From the NCBI RefSeq assembly GCF_004137245.1, contig NZ_SDWS01000002.1:558001-622000 (forward strand): a DNA stretch of 64,000 nucleotides. The letters run 5' to 3'. The notes beneath the pieces are model-generated. The model saw nothing but the letters and a program-made list of their open reading frames with translations. It had not been told where the DNA came from and did no database searches. The translations under genes and the position numbers were made by a program. Every line of letters starts with the position of its first letter. The first letter of the stretch is position 1. The DNA comes from Nocardioides glacieisoli. GTDB lineage: Bacteria > Actinomycetota > Actinomycetes > Propionibacteriales > Nocardioidaceae. This document shows, in pieces, positions 35,667 to 47,048 of the stretch.

Positions 35667-35729
35667 ATGTGATAGACACCACATGCTGAATCGTGTCAGC
35701 AGAATGCTGTCTCCTCGAAGAGGTGTCAA
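35667..35729 (-). promoter_or_regulatory. sugar-operon promoter with LacI-type operator
   Basis: On the minus strand TTGACA (35724-35729) and CATTCT (35701-35706) are spaced by 17 bp. Directly downstream, covering the start site, is an 18-bp palindrome TGCTGAATCGTGTCAGCA (35684-35701, plus strand) with the central CG typical of LacI-family operators. Next to it TGTGATAGACACCACA (35668-35683) differs by one base from the CRP consensus TGTGA-N6-TCACA. The divergent lacI-type gene starts about 70 bp away, so the operator may also control it. Confidence 0.72.
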
Positions 35730-35797
35730 GGCCCAGTTCGGTAACACGGGGAGTCCACAGGTGAACCCCCCACATTTCTCCAGCCCACGGAGGTGAG

Positions 35798-36805
35798 ATG
35801 ACGCGTCGTCGAAGCGCCACGCTGCGCGACGTCGCGACGAGTGCGGGCGTCTCCCGCACCACCGCGTCGTACATCCTCAACGGCCGGGCCGACGAGATGC
35901 GGATCTCCTCGAGCACCGTCGCCAAGGTCCAGGCGGCCGTCGCTGACCTCGGCTACCGCCCCAACCGCAGTGCCCGCAGCCTCCGCACCCAGCGCACGGC
36001 GACCGTGGGACTGATCTCCGACCAGATCGCCGGCGAGCAGTACGGCAGCAGCATGCTGACCGGTGCCAGCCTCGCGGCGCGCGAGCTGGACCACCTCGTG
36101 GTGATGGGCGAGAGCGGCGGCGACCCCGACCTCGAGCGACTGCTGATCGAGGAGATGCTCGAGCGCGATGTCGACGGAGTGGTCTATGCCACCCGGACCG
36201 CGCGCGCGGTCCGGCTGCCCCTCGGCCTGAGGGGCGTGCGCTCGGTGCTGCTCAACTGCGAGGCCCCGGCGGAGCGGCTCGCGTCGGTCGTGCCGGACGA
36301 CGAGGGCGGGGGGCGGGCTGCCGCCGCGGTCCTGCTCGCCGCCGGTGTCCAGGACGTCGTGGTGGTCGGGCAGGACCCGACCCTCGAGGCGACGGCCGGG
36401 CCGCGACGGATGGCCGGCATCCGGGCCGAGCTTGCCACCCGGGGGATCGAGGTCGCCCACCATGTCGCGTGCGACTGGTCGGTGCCCGAGGGTTTCGAGG
36501 CCACCCGTCGCTGGCTTGCGGGCGGTGGTCGCGCGGCCGGCCTCATCTGCATGAACGACCGGCTCGCCATGGGCGCCTACCAGGCACTCGCCGAGGCCGG
36601 GCTGAGCGTGCCCGAGGACGTGAGCGTGGTCTCGTTCGACGGGTCGTCGCTGGCCGACTGGCTGCGCCCGGCCGTCACCTCCGTGGAGCTGCCGTTCGCC
36701 GAGCTCGGCGCCCTCGCCGTACGTCGTCTACTCGACCCTGACGACCGCGGCGGGGTCGTGTCGGTTCCCATGGCCGTGCGGCACGGCGGGTCCGTGCGCA
36801 GGTGA
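35798..36805 (+). CDS. LacI-family sugar repressor
   Basis: A 335-residue regulator with N-terminal helix-turn-helix (TLRDVATSAGVSRTTASYILNG), hinge helix region (NRSARSLRTQRTATVGLI) and a periplasmic-binding-like sensor domain ending in SFDGSSLADWLRP. A strong GGAGGTGAG precedes the ATG. It is divergent from the importer/alpha-galactosidase operon and probably represses it via the palindrome at 35684-35701, with induction by an alpha-galactoside or a product. The inducer is not known. Confidence 0.9.
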   Translation: MTRRRSATLRDVATSAGVSRTTASYILNGRADEMRISSSTVAKVQAAVADLGYRPNRSARSLRTQRTATVGLISDQIAGEQYGSSMLTGASLAARELDHLVVMGESGGDPDLERLLIEEMLERDVDGVVYATRTARAVRLPLGLRGVRSVLLNCEAPAERLASVVPDDEGGGRAAAAVLLAAGVQDVVVVGQDPTLEATAGPRRMAGIRAELATRGIEVAHHVACDWSVPEGFEATRRWLAGGGRAAGLICMNDRLAMGAYQALAEAGLSVPEDVSVVSFDGSSLADWLRPAVTSVELPFAELGALAVRRLLDPDDRGGVVSVPMAVRHGGSVRR

Positions 36806-36823
36806 GACGAACGGCGGCGGACA

Positions 36824-36852
36824 TTGCCACTCCCATGGGCCCGCCCTAGTGT
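36824..36852 (+). promoter_or_regulatory. msiK promoter
   Basis: TTGCCA (36824-36829) and TAGTGT (36847-36852) with an exact 17-bp spacer, leaving an untranslated leader of roughly 50-55 bases before msiK. It is one of the clearest two-box promoters in the window. Confidence 0.6.
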
Positions 36853-36859
36853 GAGGCGC

Positions 36860-36905
36860 GTCACTTCACTACGGATCGTCCGGCACGTACCTGCCGGTGA
36901 AGGAG
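36860..36905 (+). ncRNA. candidate msiK leader RNA
   Basis: The leader has a hairpin CCGGCA/TGCCGG (36880-36897) immediately before the ribosome site AAGGAG, with ACTACGGATCG just upstream. A conserved actinobacterial msiK RNA motif is known in this position, and the placement fits, but I cannot verify the match to its consensus without a covariance search. Confidence 0.35.
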
Positions 36906-36912
36906 AAAAGTC

Positions 36913-37998
36913 ATGGCAACAGTCACGTTCGAGAAGGCCCAGCGGTGGTATCCCGGGGCCGACGAACCAGCAGTACCGGGCATCAGCCTCGACATCAAGG
37001 ATGGCGAGTTCATGGTGCTCGTCGGCCCGTCCGGGTGCGGCAAGTCCACCACCCTGCGCATGCTCGCGGGGCTGGAGGAGGTCAACGACGGCAAGATCTT
37101 CATCGGGGACCGTGACGTCACCAACGTCCCGCCCAAGGACCGCGACATCGCGATGGTGTTCCAGAACTACGCGCTCTACCCGCACATGTCCGTCGAGGAG
37201 AACATGGCGTTCTCGCTGAAGATGGCCAAGGTGCCGAAGGCCGAGCAGAAGGAGCGGGTGGCCAAGGCCGCCGAGATCCTCCAGCTCACCGAGTATCTCC
37301 AGCGCAAGCCGAAGGCCCTCTCCGGAGGCCAGCGCCAGCGCGTCGCCATGGGCCGCGCGATCGTCCGCAACCCACAGGTGTTCTGCATGGACGAGCCGCT
37401 GTCGAACCTCGACGCCAAGATGCGCGTGGCGACCCGCACGGACATCGCCAAGCTCCAGCAGGACCTCGGCGTCACCACCGTCTACGTCACCCACGACCAG
37501 GTCGAGGCGATGACGATGGGCGACCGCGTCGCAGTCATGAAGCTGGGAATCCTCCAGCAGGTCGACACCCCGCTCAAGCTCTACGACAAGCCCGCCAACC
37601 TCTTCGTCGCGGGCTTCATCGGCTCACCGCAGATGAACCTGCTCGAGGGCGTGGCGGCCGAGGACGGGACGGTCAAGGTGGGCGGCTACGCCGTTCCGGT
37701 CGACCCCACTGCCGAGAAGAAGATGTCCGGCAAGGTCACCGTCGGCGTCCGCCCGGAGAACTGGCGCCTGGTCAACGCCGAGGACGGCGGCCTGCCCGTG
37801 ACGGTCACGGTCGTCGAGGAGCTCGGCGCCGACAGCTTCGTCTACGGCACCTGCGACGTGGAGGGCACTCCCTCCAACGTGATCGTCCGCATCGCCGGCC
37901 GGCACCACCCGACCAAGGGCGAGACGCTCTACGTCACGACCGACCCGCAGCACGTGCACGCGTTCGACACGGAGACGGGCGAGCGCCTCTCCGACTGA
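36913..37998 (+). CDS. msiK: MsiK/UgpC-type ATPase for sugar ABC importers
   Basis: A 361-residue ATPase with Walker A GPSGCGKST near residue 39, signature LSGGQRQRVAMGRAIV, Walker B VFCMDEPLSNLDAK and switch TVYVTHDQVEAM, then a C-terminal TOBE/MalK regulatory domain. In Streptomyces one MsiK energises several sugar importers that lack an ATPase. The AglEFG-like operon next door lacks one, so MsiK is the likely partner. It is single-gene, with its own promoter and a perfect terminator hairpin after it. LpqY-SugABC, 3.4 kb away, has its own ATPase. Confidence 0.88.
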   Translation: MATVTFEKAQRWYPGADEPAVPGISLDIKDGEFMVLVGPSGCGKSTTLRMLAGLEEVNDGKIFIGDRDVTNVPPKDRDIAMVFQNYALYPHMSVEENMAFSLKMAKVPKAEQKERVAKAAEILQLTEYLQRKPKALSGGQRQRVAMGRAIVRNPQVFCMDEPLSNLDAKMRVATRTDIAKLQQDLGVTTVYVTHDQVEAMTMGDRVAVMKLGILQQVDTPLKLYDKPANLFVAGFIGSPQMNLLEGVAAEDGTVKVGGYAVPVDPTAEKKMSGKVTVGVRPENWRLVNAEDGGLPVTVTVVEELGADSFVYGTCDVEGTPSNVIVRIAGRHHPTKGETLYVTTDPQHVHAFDTETGERLSD

Positions 37999-38013
37999 CC
38001 CGTCCGACCCGCA

Positions 38014-38058
38014 CGCGCGAAGGCCCCCGGAGCACCACGCTCCGGGGGCCTTCGCGCG
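38014..38058. terminator. bidirectional terminator hairpin
   Basis: Perfect 19-bp arms (38014-38032 and 38040-38058; core GGCCCCCGG type) with a seven-base loop, between convergent msiK and the GH32 gene. The GH32 stop codon lies just beyond it. Confidence 0.85.
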
Positions 38059-38060
38059 TC

Positions 38061-39461
38061 TCAGCCGTGCACCTCGAGACGTCGGACGACCGCGGTGCCG
38101 CCCTCGGCGAAGACCTCGATGCCCGTGCTGTCGGGACCGGGGAAGACCAGGTCGGTGAGGACCACCTCGCCGTCGCCGACGAAGACCTCCACCGACGACT
38201 GGTCGACCACCACCTCCAGGCGGACCGGCCCGTCGCCGGGCGGCAGCGGTGCGGTGTGCACGGCCGCGAAGCCCGGATGGAAGTCGGTGGTCCCCGACCG
38301 CGTCCGGTCCAGCACCACCGCGCCGGCGACAGCGTCGACCCAGACGGTCGTCCGCTCGTCCGGACCGACGCGCACGTGCAGCCCGAACCGCTGGGCCGTC
38401 CCGGTCTCGACCTCGGCCGTGACCCGGAAGGACGTCGCGGCGACGGGAAGCGTCGTGGTGCCGTCGAGCTCCAGGTCGGTCACCGCGTGCACGACCTCCC
38501 CGTCGCGGACCACCGGTCGCTGGACCAGCACGAGGCGGCCGTCGCGGCGCCGCAGCGACAGCCGGCGTGCGAGCGTCATCGAACCCCGGAAGTCGGTGGC
38601 CGGTACGTCGTTGGCGTACTGCCAGTTGCTCATCCAGCCCTGCACGACCGGCTCCGGGCCGGGTGCGTCGGAGTAGGACACCGCGGCGTAGAAGTCGGCG
38701 CCGTGGTCCAGCCACTCTGCGTCCTGCTTCTGGCGGAACCGGGCGCCGTCCAGCTCTCCGACGAAGTACTGCATGCCCGACCCGCCCGCGGGTGCGCCGC
38801 TGAGCACGCTGACGAGCAGCACCACGGCCGTCGTGTCCGTCCCCTCGATCGGCACCCGGACGAGGTCGGGGCACTCCCAGACGCCCTCGACAGAGCCCGC
38901 CGGGCCGAAGCTCGACGCGTGCTCCCAGTGCACGAGGTCGGGGGACCGGTAGACCTCGACGGTGCGCTCGTCGGCGAGCACCAGCACCATCAGCCAGCCG
39001 TCGCCGTGGCGGAGCACCTTCGGGTCGCGGAAGGCGGTCGAGCCGATGTCGAGCACCGGGTTGCCGGCGTACGCCGTCCAGGTGCGACCGCGGTCGGTGC
39101 TCCAGGCGAGCGACTGGGCCTGGCCCAGCCCGACCGGGTCGAAGCTGGTGTAGAGCGCGACGAGCGCACCGGCCTCCTCGGTGCCGAGGTTCGAGGTGTT
39201 CGCGGCGTCGTGGACGACGCTGCCCGACCACATGTGCTCGGCCTCCGTCGCGGGCAGGGCGACCGGGAGCTCGGTCCAGTCGAGCAGGTCGCGGCTCACC
39301 GCGTGCCCCCAGGACATCGGCCCGTGCACGAGCGCGTCCGGCCAGTGCTGGAAGAACAGGTGCCACTCGCCGTCGTGGTGCATCAGGCCGTTGGGGTCGT
39401 TGAGCCAGCCGCGACCCGGTGTGAAGTGGTCGCGCGGGCGGCTCGGCCGATCAGTGCTCAC
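38061..39461 (-). CDS. GH32 beta-fructosidase (sucrase/levanase-like)
   Basis: A 466-residue family GH32 enzyme. The nucleophile is Asp22 in WLNDPNG; FRDPKV gives the transition-state Asp and WECPDL the acid/base Glu. A C-terminal beta-sandwich (about 330-466; [10 protein letters not shown]) completes the fold. There is no signal peptide, so it acts on sucrose or small fructosides in the cytoplasm. The GTG start follows TACGCT by eight bases, a leaderless layout. It is divergent from the amylosucrase gene across 62 bp; both consume sucrose, one by hydrolysis and one by transglucosylation. Confidence 0.9.
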   Translation of the reverse strand: MSTDRPSRPRDHFTPGRGWLNDPNGLMHHDGEWHLFFQHWPDALVHGPMSWGHAVSRDLLDWTELPVALPATEAEHMWSGSVVHDAANTSNLGTEEAGALVALYTSFDPVGLGQAQSLAWSTDRGRTWTAYAGNPVLDIGSTAFRDPKVLRHGDGWLMVLVLADERTVEVYRSPDLVHWEHASSFGPAGSVEGVWECPDLVRVPIEGTDTTAVVLLVSVLSGAPAGGSGMQYFVGELDGARFRQKQDAEWLDHGADFYAAVSYSDAPGPEPVVQGWMSNWQYANDVPATDFRGSMTLARRLSLRRRDGRLVLVQRPVVRDGEVVHAVTDLELDGTTTLPVAATSFRVTAEVETGTAQRFGLHVRVGPDERTTVWVDAVAGAVVLDRTRSGTTDFHPGFAAVHTAPLPPGDGPVRLEVVVDQSSVEVFVGDGEVVLTDLVFPGPDSTGIEVFAEGGTAVVRRLEVHG

Positions 39462-39523
39462 GACGCGCCAGCGTAGGGCGCTGGGCCCGTGACGGGCAGG
39501 GTCCGGGCCGACATACTGCTCGC

Positions 39524-41371
39524 GTGACCCCGACGGATCCCGGATTCGAGAGCAGGCTCGAGCAGTGGGGGCCCGACCTCGTCCGCACGCTCGAGCGGGT
39601 CTACGGCGCCGCCGCAGCACCTGAGGTCGCGGACCGGCTGGTCGCGATCGCCCGGGCCGCGCACGCCGCCAGGCCCGACGACCTGTGCGCGCTCGACGAG
39701 CGGCGGCTGGCCGAGCCCGACTGGTTCCAGCGACCCGGCATGCTCGGCTACGCGGCGTACGCCGACCGCTTCGCCGACACCCTGCGTGGCGTCGAGGAGC
39801 GGGTGCCCTACCTGCGCGACCTCGGCGTCGGCTACCTCCACCTCATGCCCCTCCTGACCCCGCGACCGGCGCCCAACGACGGCGGCTACGCGGTCGCCGA
39901 CTACCGCTCCGTGCGTGCCGACCTCGGGGACATCGACGACCTGCGCGACCTCGCGACGACGCTGCGCGGCGAGGGCATCAGCCTGTGCCTCGACCTCGTG
40001 CTCAACCACGTCGCTCGCGAGCACGAGTGGGCGGTGGCGGCGCGTGCGGGGGACGCGGAGAAGCGCGACTACTTCCACACCTTCGCCGACCGCGAGGGGC
40101 CGGATGCCTACGAGGCGACGCTCCCCGAGGTCTTCCCCGACTTCGCGCCCGGCAACTTCACCTGGGACGACGAGCTCGCGGGCTGGGTCTGGACGACCTT
40201 CAACGACTACCAGTGGGACGTCAACTGGTCGAACCCCTCGGTGCTGTGCGAGTACGCCGACATCATCCTCACCCTGGCGAACCTCGGGGTCGAGGTCTTC
40301 CGGCTCGACGCGATCGCGTTCATCTGGAAGCGGCTCGGCACGGCGTGCCAGAACGAGCCCGAGGTGCACGAGCTGACCCGCGCACTGCGAACGGTCGCCC
40401 GGATCGCGGCGCCGTCGGTGCTCTTCAAGGCCGAGGCGATCGTGGGTCCGGCCGACCTGCCGGCCTACCTCGGCGTCGGCGAGCACGCCGGCAAGGTGAG
40501 CGACCTCGCCTACCACAACGGGCTGATGGTGCAGATCTGGTCGATGCTCGCCTCGGGCGACGTCCGGCTGGCCTCGCACGCGCTCCAGCAGGTGCCGCAG
40601 CCCCCAGCCACCACCGCGTGGACGACGTACGTCCGCTGCCACGACGACATCGGGTGGGCGATCGCCGACGAGGACGCCCACGCCGTCGGCATCGATCCGT
40701 GGGCCCACCGCCGGTTCCTCTCCGACTGGTACTCCGGCTCCTACCCCGGCTCGTGGGCGCGCGGGCTGGTCTTCCAGCAGAACGAGCAGACCGGCGACCG
40801 TCGGATCTCCGGCTCGCTGGCGTCGCTCGCGGGCCTCGAGGCGGGAGATCCCCAGTCGGTCGCACGGATCCTGCTGGCGCACGCAGTGATCCTGTCCTTC
40901 GGCGGGCTACCCGTGATCTGGATGGGCGACGAGCTCGGTCTCCTCAACGACCCCGCCTGGGCCGATGACCCGGCCCACGCGGGCGACAACCGCTGGGTGC
41001 ACCGGCCCCGGATGCCGTGGACCGTCGTCGACGAGGGTCAGGACCCCCGCGGCATCACGTCGGGCTTGCGGCACCTGCTGGACGTACGCCGCTCGCTGCC
41101 GCACCTGCATGCCGCCTCGCCCACCGAGGTGTGGGACCCGCGCGACCCCGGCGTGCTGCTCGTCGTGCGACGCCACCCGTCGGGGCCGCTGCTCGCTGCC
41201 CACAACGTGACGGGGGAACAGGCGTGGGTCGACGCCGACGTCCTGCACTGGCTCGGTCTGCACACCGACGGGCTCCGGGACGCGATCAGCGGGACCGCCC
41301 CCTCGCTGCACGAGGGTGCGATCCCGCTGGAGCCCTACGCCGCCGTGTGGCTCCACGACGGCGGCGTGTAG
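39524..41371 (+). CDS. amylosucrase (GH13 subfamily 4)
   Basis: A 615-residue enzyme that makes alpha-1,4-glucan from sucrose and frees fructose. The N-terminal helical domain (about 1-85) before the barrel, typical of amylosucrase, is present. Catalytic residues are Asp262 (VFRLDAIAF), Glu304 (LFKAEAIVG) and Asp374 (CHDDIGW), each about 19-24 positions earlier than in the Neisseria enzyme. [11 protein letters not shown] and [12 protein letters not shown] support this family over trehalose synthase. CATACT lies six bases before the GTG. Together with the divergent GH32 enzyme it suggests intracellular sucrose use; a sucrose hydrolase of the same subfamily is the main alternative. Confidence 0.85.
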   Translation: MTPTDPGFESRLEQWGPDLVRTLERVYGAAAAPEVADRLVAIARAAHAARPDDLCALDERRLAEPDWFQRPGMLGYAAYADRFADTLRGVEERVPYLRDLGVGYLHLMPLLTPRPAPNDGGYAVADYRSVRADLGDIDDLRDLATTLRGEGISLCLDLVLNHVAREHEWAVAARAGDAEKRDYFHTFADREGPDAYEATLPEVFPDFAPGNFTWDDELAGWVWTTFNDYQWDVNWSNPSVLCEYADIILTLANLGVEVFRLDAIAFIWKRLGTACQNEPEVHELTRALRTVARIAAPSVLFKAEAIVGPADLPAYLGVGEHAGKVSDLAYHNGLMVQIWSMLASGDVRLASHALQQVPQPPATTAWTTYVRCHDDIGWAIADEDAHAVGIDPWAHRRFLSDWYSGSYPGSWARGLVFQQNEQTGDRRISGSLASLAGLEAGDPQSVARILLAHAVILSFGGLPVIWMGDELGLLNDPAWADDPAHAGDNRWVHRPRMPWTVVDEGQDPRGITSGLRHLLDVRRSLPHLHAASPTEVWDPRDPGVLLVVRRHPSGPLLAAHNVTGEQAWVDADVLHWLGLHTDGLRDAISGTAPSLHEGAIPLEPYAAVWLHDGGV

Positions 41372-41378
41372 CCGTCTA

Positions 41379-42641
<1,263 letters not shown>

Positions 42642-42648
42642 GAGCTGA

Positions 42649-43491
42649 TCACCCCTTCACTGCGCCGGAGGTGAGGCCGGCGACGATCTTGCGCTGGAAC
42701 AGCAGGACGATGACGATCACCGGCAACGTGACGATGACCGACGCCGTCGCGAGCTGCGCGTACGGCGGGTTGAACGGGTCGGGTCCGACGAAGAACGACA
42801 TCTGCGCCGGCACCGTCCGCGAGGACGTCGTGGAGGTCAACGAGATCGCGAGCACGAACTCGTTCCACGCGAAGAAGAAGGTCAGGATCGCCGCCGTGAA
42901 CACGCCGGGTGCGGCGAGCGGGACGATGACCTTGCGGAATGCCTGCCACGACGTGGCGCCGTCGACCTGGGCGGCCTGCTCCATCTCCCACGGGATCTCC
43001 CGGAAGAAGGCGGACAGGGTCCAGATCGCCAGCGGCAGCGTGAACGACATGTAGGGGATGATCAGGCCGGGCCAGGTGTTGAAGAGCCCGAACGTGGTCC
43101 ACATGTCGAAGAGCGGTCCGACGAGCGCGACCACGGGGAACATCGCGATCGCGAGGGCGAGGGAGAGCACGAGCCGCTTGCCCTTGAACTCCAGCCGGGC
43201 GATGGCGTACGCCGCCAGGGTGGCGAAGATGACCGACAGCAGCGTCGCGATCAGCGCGATGCCGAACGAGTTGATCAGCGCCCGGGTGAAGTCGGGGTTG
43301 TCGATGATCGCCTTGTAGTTGTCGAAGGTCGGCTCCTTGGGCAGGAACTGTGCGCTGCCCGCAGCTGTCTCGCCCTCGGACTTGAACGACAGCGAGATGA
43401 TCCACGCCACCGGGAACAGGCACCAGAGCATGATCAGGGCGAACCCGATCCAGGTGCCGACAGCGGTCTTGCCGCTCGTGTTGCCTGCCAT
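42649..43491 (-). CDS. sugB: trehalose importer permease (SugB-like)
   Basis: A 280-residue MalG-type permease with six helices and contact loop EQAAQVDGATSWQAFRKVIVPLA. ATG overlaps the previous stop as TGATG; the next gene starts 8 bp after its stop. Gene order and size match SugB of the LpqY-SugABC system. Confidence 0.87.
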   Translation of the reverse strand: MAGNTSGKTAVGTWIGFALIMLWCLFPVAWIISLSFKSEGETAAGSAQFLPKEPTFDNYKAIIDNPDFTRALINSFGIALIATLLSVIFATLAAYAIARLEFKGKRLVLSLALAIAMFPVVALVGPLFDMWTTFGLFNTWPGLIIPYMSFTLPLAIWTLSAFFREIPWEMEQAAQVDGATSWQAFRKVIVPLAAPGVFTAAILTFFFAWNEFVLAISLTSTTSSRTVPAQMSFFVGPDPFNPPYAQLATASVIVTLPVIVIVLLFQRKIVAGLTSGAVKG

Positions 43492-44459
43492 CAGCCTTCA
43501 CCCCTCGCCTGGGCCAGGTCGACCCGGAACAGCTTCACGATCAGCCATGCCAGGAGCAGCACGGACAGGAACAGCAGCACGGACATCGCTGAGCCGAGGC
43601 CCAGCTGCATCTGCTCGATGACCTGGCGGTAGGTGAGGAACGAGATCGACTGCGTTCCCTCAGCTCCCTTGGTCATCACGAAGATGTTGTCGAAGATGCG
43701 GTAGGCGTCGAGCGCGCGGAAGAGCACCGCGACCATGATGGCCGCCCGCATGTTCGGGAGGATCACCTTCGTCAGCCGCTGGGTCCACGTGGCGCCGTCG
43801 ACCTTGGCGGCCTCGAGCATGTCCTCGCTGACCTGGGCCAGGCCGGCGAGCAGCAGCAGCGCCATGAACGGCGTGGTCTTCCAGATCTCCGAGACCATGA
43901 TCGCGAACATCGCGTGCCAGTAGTCGCCGAACCAGTTGGTGTCCTCGGCGATCCACGGCAGCCAGTTGAACCACGCGTTGACGAAGCCGTTGTTGAGCGA
44001 GAACGCGAACTGCCAGGCGAAGGCCGAGACGACCGTGATGATGCCGTAGGGGATCAGGATCGACGTCCGCATCAGTCCGCGGGCGAAGACGATGCGGTGC
44101 ATCACCATCGCGAACGCGAAGCCGATGACGAGCTCGACGGCGACGGTGACGACCATGATCAGCACCGTGGTGCCGGTGCTCAACCAGAACTGGTCGTCGC
44201 TCAGGATCGTCAAGTAGTTGTCGACGCCGACGAACGCCCGGTCGTCGGGTGCGGTGAGCCGGTAGCGGAAGAGCGACAGGTAGAGCGCCTGGAGCATCGG
44301 GTAGGCGGTGACGAGCAGCATCAGCACGACAGCCGGCGCGACGAGCTTGAGCCCCAGCTTGTTCTCGGCGGAGCTGCGGTCGCTGGCCGGCTTCTTCGCC
44401 GACTTGCCCGACTTGCCCGACTTGGTCACGTCCTTCTCGGGGGCCACGGTCGCGGTCAC
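43491..44459 (-). CDS. sugA: trehalose importer permease (SugA-like)
   Basis: A 322-residue MalF-type permease. A Lys/Ser-rich tail with the short repeat SGKSGKSAKK (residues about 13-22) precedes the helices; contact loop EAAKVDGATWTQRLTKVILPN. GTG overlaps the lpqY stop (GTGA). Matches SugA in order, size and subunit type. Confidence 0.87.
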   Translation of the reverse strand: MTATVAPEKDVTKSGKSGKSAKKPASDRSSAENKLGLKLVAPAVVLMLLVTAYPMLQALYLSLFRYRLTAPDDRAFVGVDNYLTILSDDQFWLSTGTTVLIMVVTVAVELVIGFAFAMVMHRIVFARGLMRTSILIPYGIITVVSAFAWQFAFSLNNGFVNAWFNWLPWIAEDTNWFGDYWHAMFAIMVSEIWKTTPFMALLLLAGLAQVSEDMLEAAKVDGATWTQRLTKVILPNMRAAIMVAVLFRALDAYRIFDNIFVMTKGAEGTQSISFLTYRQVIEQMQLGLGSAMSVLLFLSVLLLAWLIVKLFRVDLAQARGEG

Positions 44460-45757
44460 AGCAGGTCACCGCCCTTCAGGACGTCCTCGATGAACGTGGT
44501 GGACCGCCCGGGTGTGTCGTCGTTGACCGACCGCGGCGGGTGCCAGATGTTCTGGATCGATCCCGACACGTCGCTCCAGTAGGGAGTCACGGTGCGCGGG
44601 GCAGCTGCGTCGACGCTGGTCTGGAAGAGCTCCAGGAGGTCGGCGGGGTACTGCTCCTTCAGCTTCGGGTAGTCGTATCCCTGCGTGCTGGCCGGCATGT
44701 TGCCGGTCAGGTCGGCGTTGATGCCCTGGCTCTCCGGGCTGACCAGGCACTGCGCCGCCTCGAGCGCGAGCTCCTGCTCGTCGGAGTAGGCGCTGACGCC
44801 GATCCCGATGCCGCCGTAGGGCGGGCGGGACTCCTCGCCCTCGACCGTCTGCGGGTAGCGGGTGTAGCCGATGTCCTCGGCGACGTCGGGCGCGGTCTCG
44901 TCGTAGTTCTTGAAGATGTAGGTCCAGTTGACCAGGAAGGAGCCCTGGTCGGACCCGAAGGTCGAACCCGCGGTGCCTTCGTTGGAGACGCTCAGGTCCG
45001 CGGGTGCGGCCTCGGAGGTGGCGAGCTTCTCGATGATGCCCGCGGCCTGCTTGCCGGCCTCGTCGCCGAGGGTGATGTCGGCGTCGACACCCTCTTCGGG
45101 GTTCTCCAGGATCGTGCCGCCGGCACCCTCGACGAGGGCGTTGATCCACACGACGTAGCCCTCGTACTTGTTGGCCTGCACGGCCACCTTGCCGTCGTTC
45201 TCGCTGGCGGCGTCGATGATCTGGTCCCACGTCACCGGCTGCGACATGTCGATGCCGGCCTTGTCGACGAAGGACTTGCGGTACCAGAGGACCTGGGTGT
45301 TGGACCAGAACGGGAAGACGACCAGCTGGTCGTTCCACGTGGCCGCGTCCAGGGCGCCCTTGAACGTGCCCTGCTCCTCGAGCTGCGTCTTGGCGTCCTG
45401 CGGCACCTCGGCGAGGAAGCCCGCGTCGGCGAACTCTGCCGTGAACGGCGGGTCGATCGACATGAGGTCGATCGAGGGGTCCTTGGCCGCGAGCCGACGG
45501 GCGAGCTGGATGCGCTGCTGGCCGGCGTCCTGCGGCAGGACCTGGGTCGAGATCGTGTAGTCGTCGGTCGAGCACTTTTCGGCGACGGCGTCCTGCCCAC
45601 CGCTGTCGGGGTTGATGTACCAGACGAGCTCCGGCTTGCCACCGTCCCCACCGCACGCAGCCAGGAGGCTGCTGGCGAGCGCCAGTGCGGCCACAGATCC
45701 TGCCGCGCGTCGGGACCTGGGGCGCAGCCGGGACCCGGTCGATGATCGGGTTTCCAT
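44456..45757 (-). CDS. lpqY: trehalose-binding lipoprotein (LpqY-like)
   Basis: A 433-residue extracellular binding lipoprotein, lipobox LLAACGG near residue 35. The mature domain opens ELVWYINPDSGGQ, close to the LpqY style, and DLMSIDPPFTAEFADAGFL and WNDQLVVFPFWSNTQVLWYR follow as in this family. It heads the four-gene importer operon and has a strong ribosome site (CAGGAGGAG). Trehalose is the expected ligand by synteny; other alpha-glucosides are possible. Divergent from galK, with a palindromic site in the shared promoter. Confidence 0.85.
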   Translation of the reverse strand: METRSSTGSRLRPRSRRAAGSVAALALASSLLAACGGDGGKPELVWYINPDSGGQDAVAEKCSTDDYTISTQVLPQDAGQQRIQLARRLAAKDPSIDLMSIDPPFTAEFADAGFLAEVPQDAKTQLEEQGTFKGALDAATWNDQLVVFPFWSNTQVLWYRKSFVDKAGIDMSQPVTWDQIIDAASENDGKVAVQANKYEGYVVWINALVEGAGGTILENPEEGVDADITLGDEAGKQAAGIIEKLATSEAAPADLSVSNEGTAGSTFGSDQGSFLVNWTYIFKNYDETAPDVAEDIGYTRYPQTVEGEESRPPYGGIGIGVSAYSDEQELALEAAQCLVSPESQGINADLTGNMPASTQGYDYPKLKEQYPADLLELFQTSVDAAAPRTVTPYWSDVSGSIQNIWHPPRSVNDDTPGRSTTFIEDVLKGGDLL

Positions 45758-45780
45758 GCGCTCTCCTCCTGTGTGACGTG

Positions 45781-45817
45781 GACCACTGGTCTAGCGGGTG
45801 CCGCTAGGGTTTGGCAA
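45781..45817 (-). promoter_or_regulatory. lpqY promoter overlapping an 11-bp palindrome
   Basis: On the minus strand TTGCCA (complement of 45812-45817) and TAGACC (complement of 45788-45793) are spaced 18 bp. GACCACTGGTC (45781-45791) is a perfect palindrome overlapping that -10 box. On the plus strand TAGGGT (45805-45810) could serve galK, with the palindrome near its -35. One regulator bound here could therefore control importer and kinase together. The half ACTGGTCTAG recalls GntR/DasR-type sites but the other half does not match. Confidence 0.5.
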
Positions 45818-45858
45818 CCGCGTCTCACCCCCATGAACATCGAACGGACGGCCTTGTT

Positions 45859-46950
<1,092 letters not shown>

Positions 46951-46960
46951 CCTTCTTCCA

Positions 46961-47048
46961 GTGATCCCCGGTCAGCCGGGGGTCACTGAACATGTCGGCC
47001 CGTGCAAGGCCTGACAAGTTCAGCGAGAGCCGGTCAGCCGGGGATCAC
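46961..47048. repeat. 88-bp imperfect palindrome with internal repeats
   Basis: Outer arms GTGATCCCCGG (46961-46971) and CCGGGGATCAC (47038-47048) are perfect complements; inner arms CTGAACATGTC (46986-46996) and GACAAGTTCAG (47013-47023) match 10 of 11. The left half alone also folds into a 13-bp hairpin with TCAG loop (46959-46988). CCGGTCAGCCGGGG occurs in both halves as a direct repeat. It spans the gap between convergent galK and a hydrolase gene and contains the hydrolase stop codon, so it probably ends transcription from both sides. Confidence 0.8.

Noticed and set aside
45781..45800. DasR (GlcNAc regulator) binding site before lpqY/galK
   Set aside because: Only the left half ACTGGTCTAG matches; the right half lacks the complementary ACCA part, and no amino-sugar genes are near.
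46961..47048. CRISPR-like short repeat pair
   Set aside because: There are only two copies in opposite and direct orientation within one palindrome, with no spacer array or cas genes.
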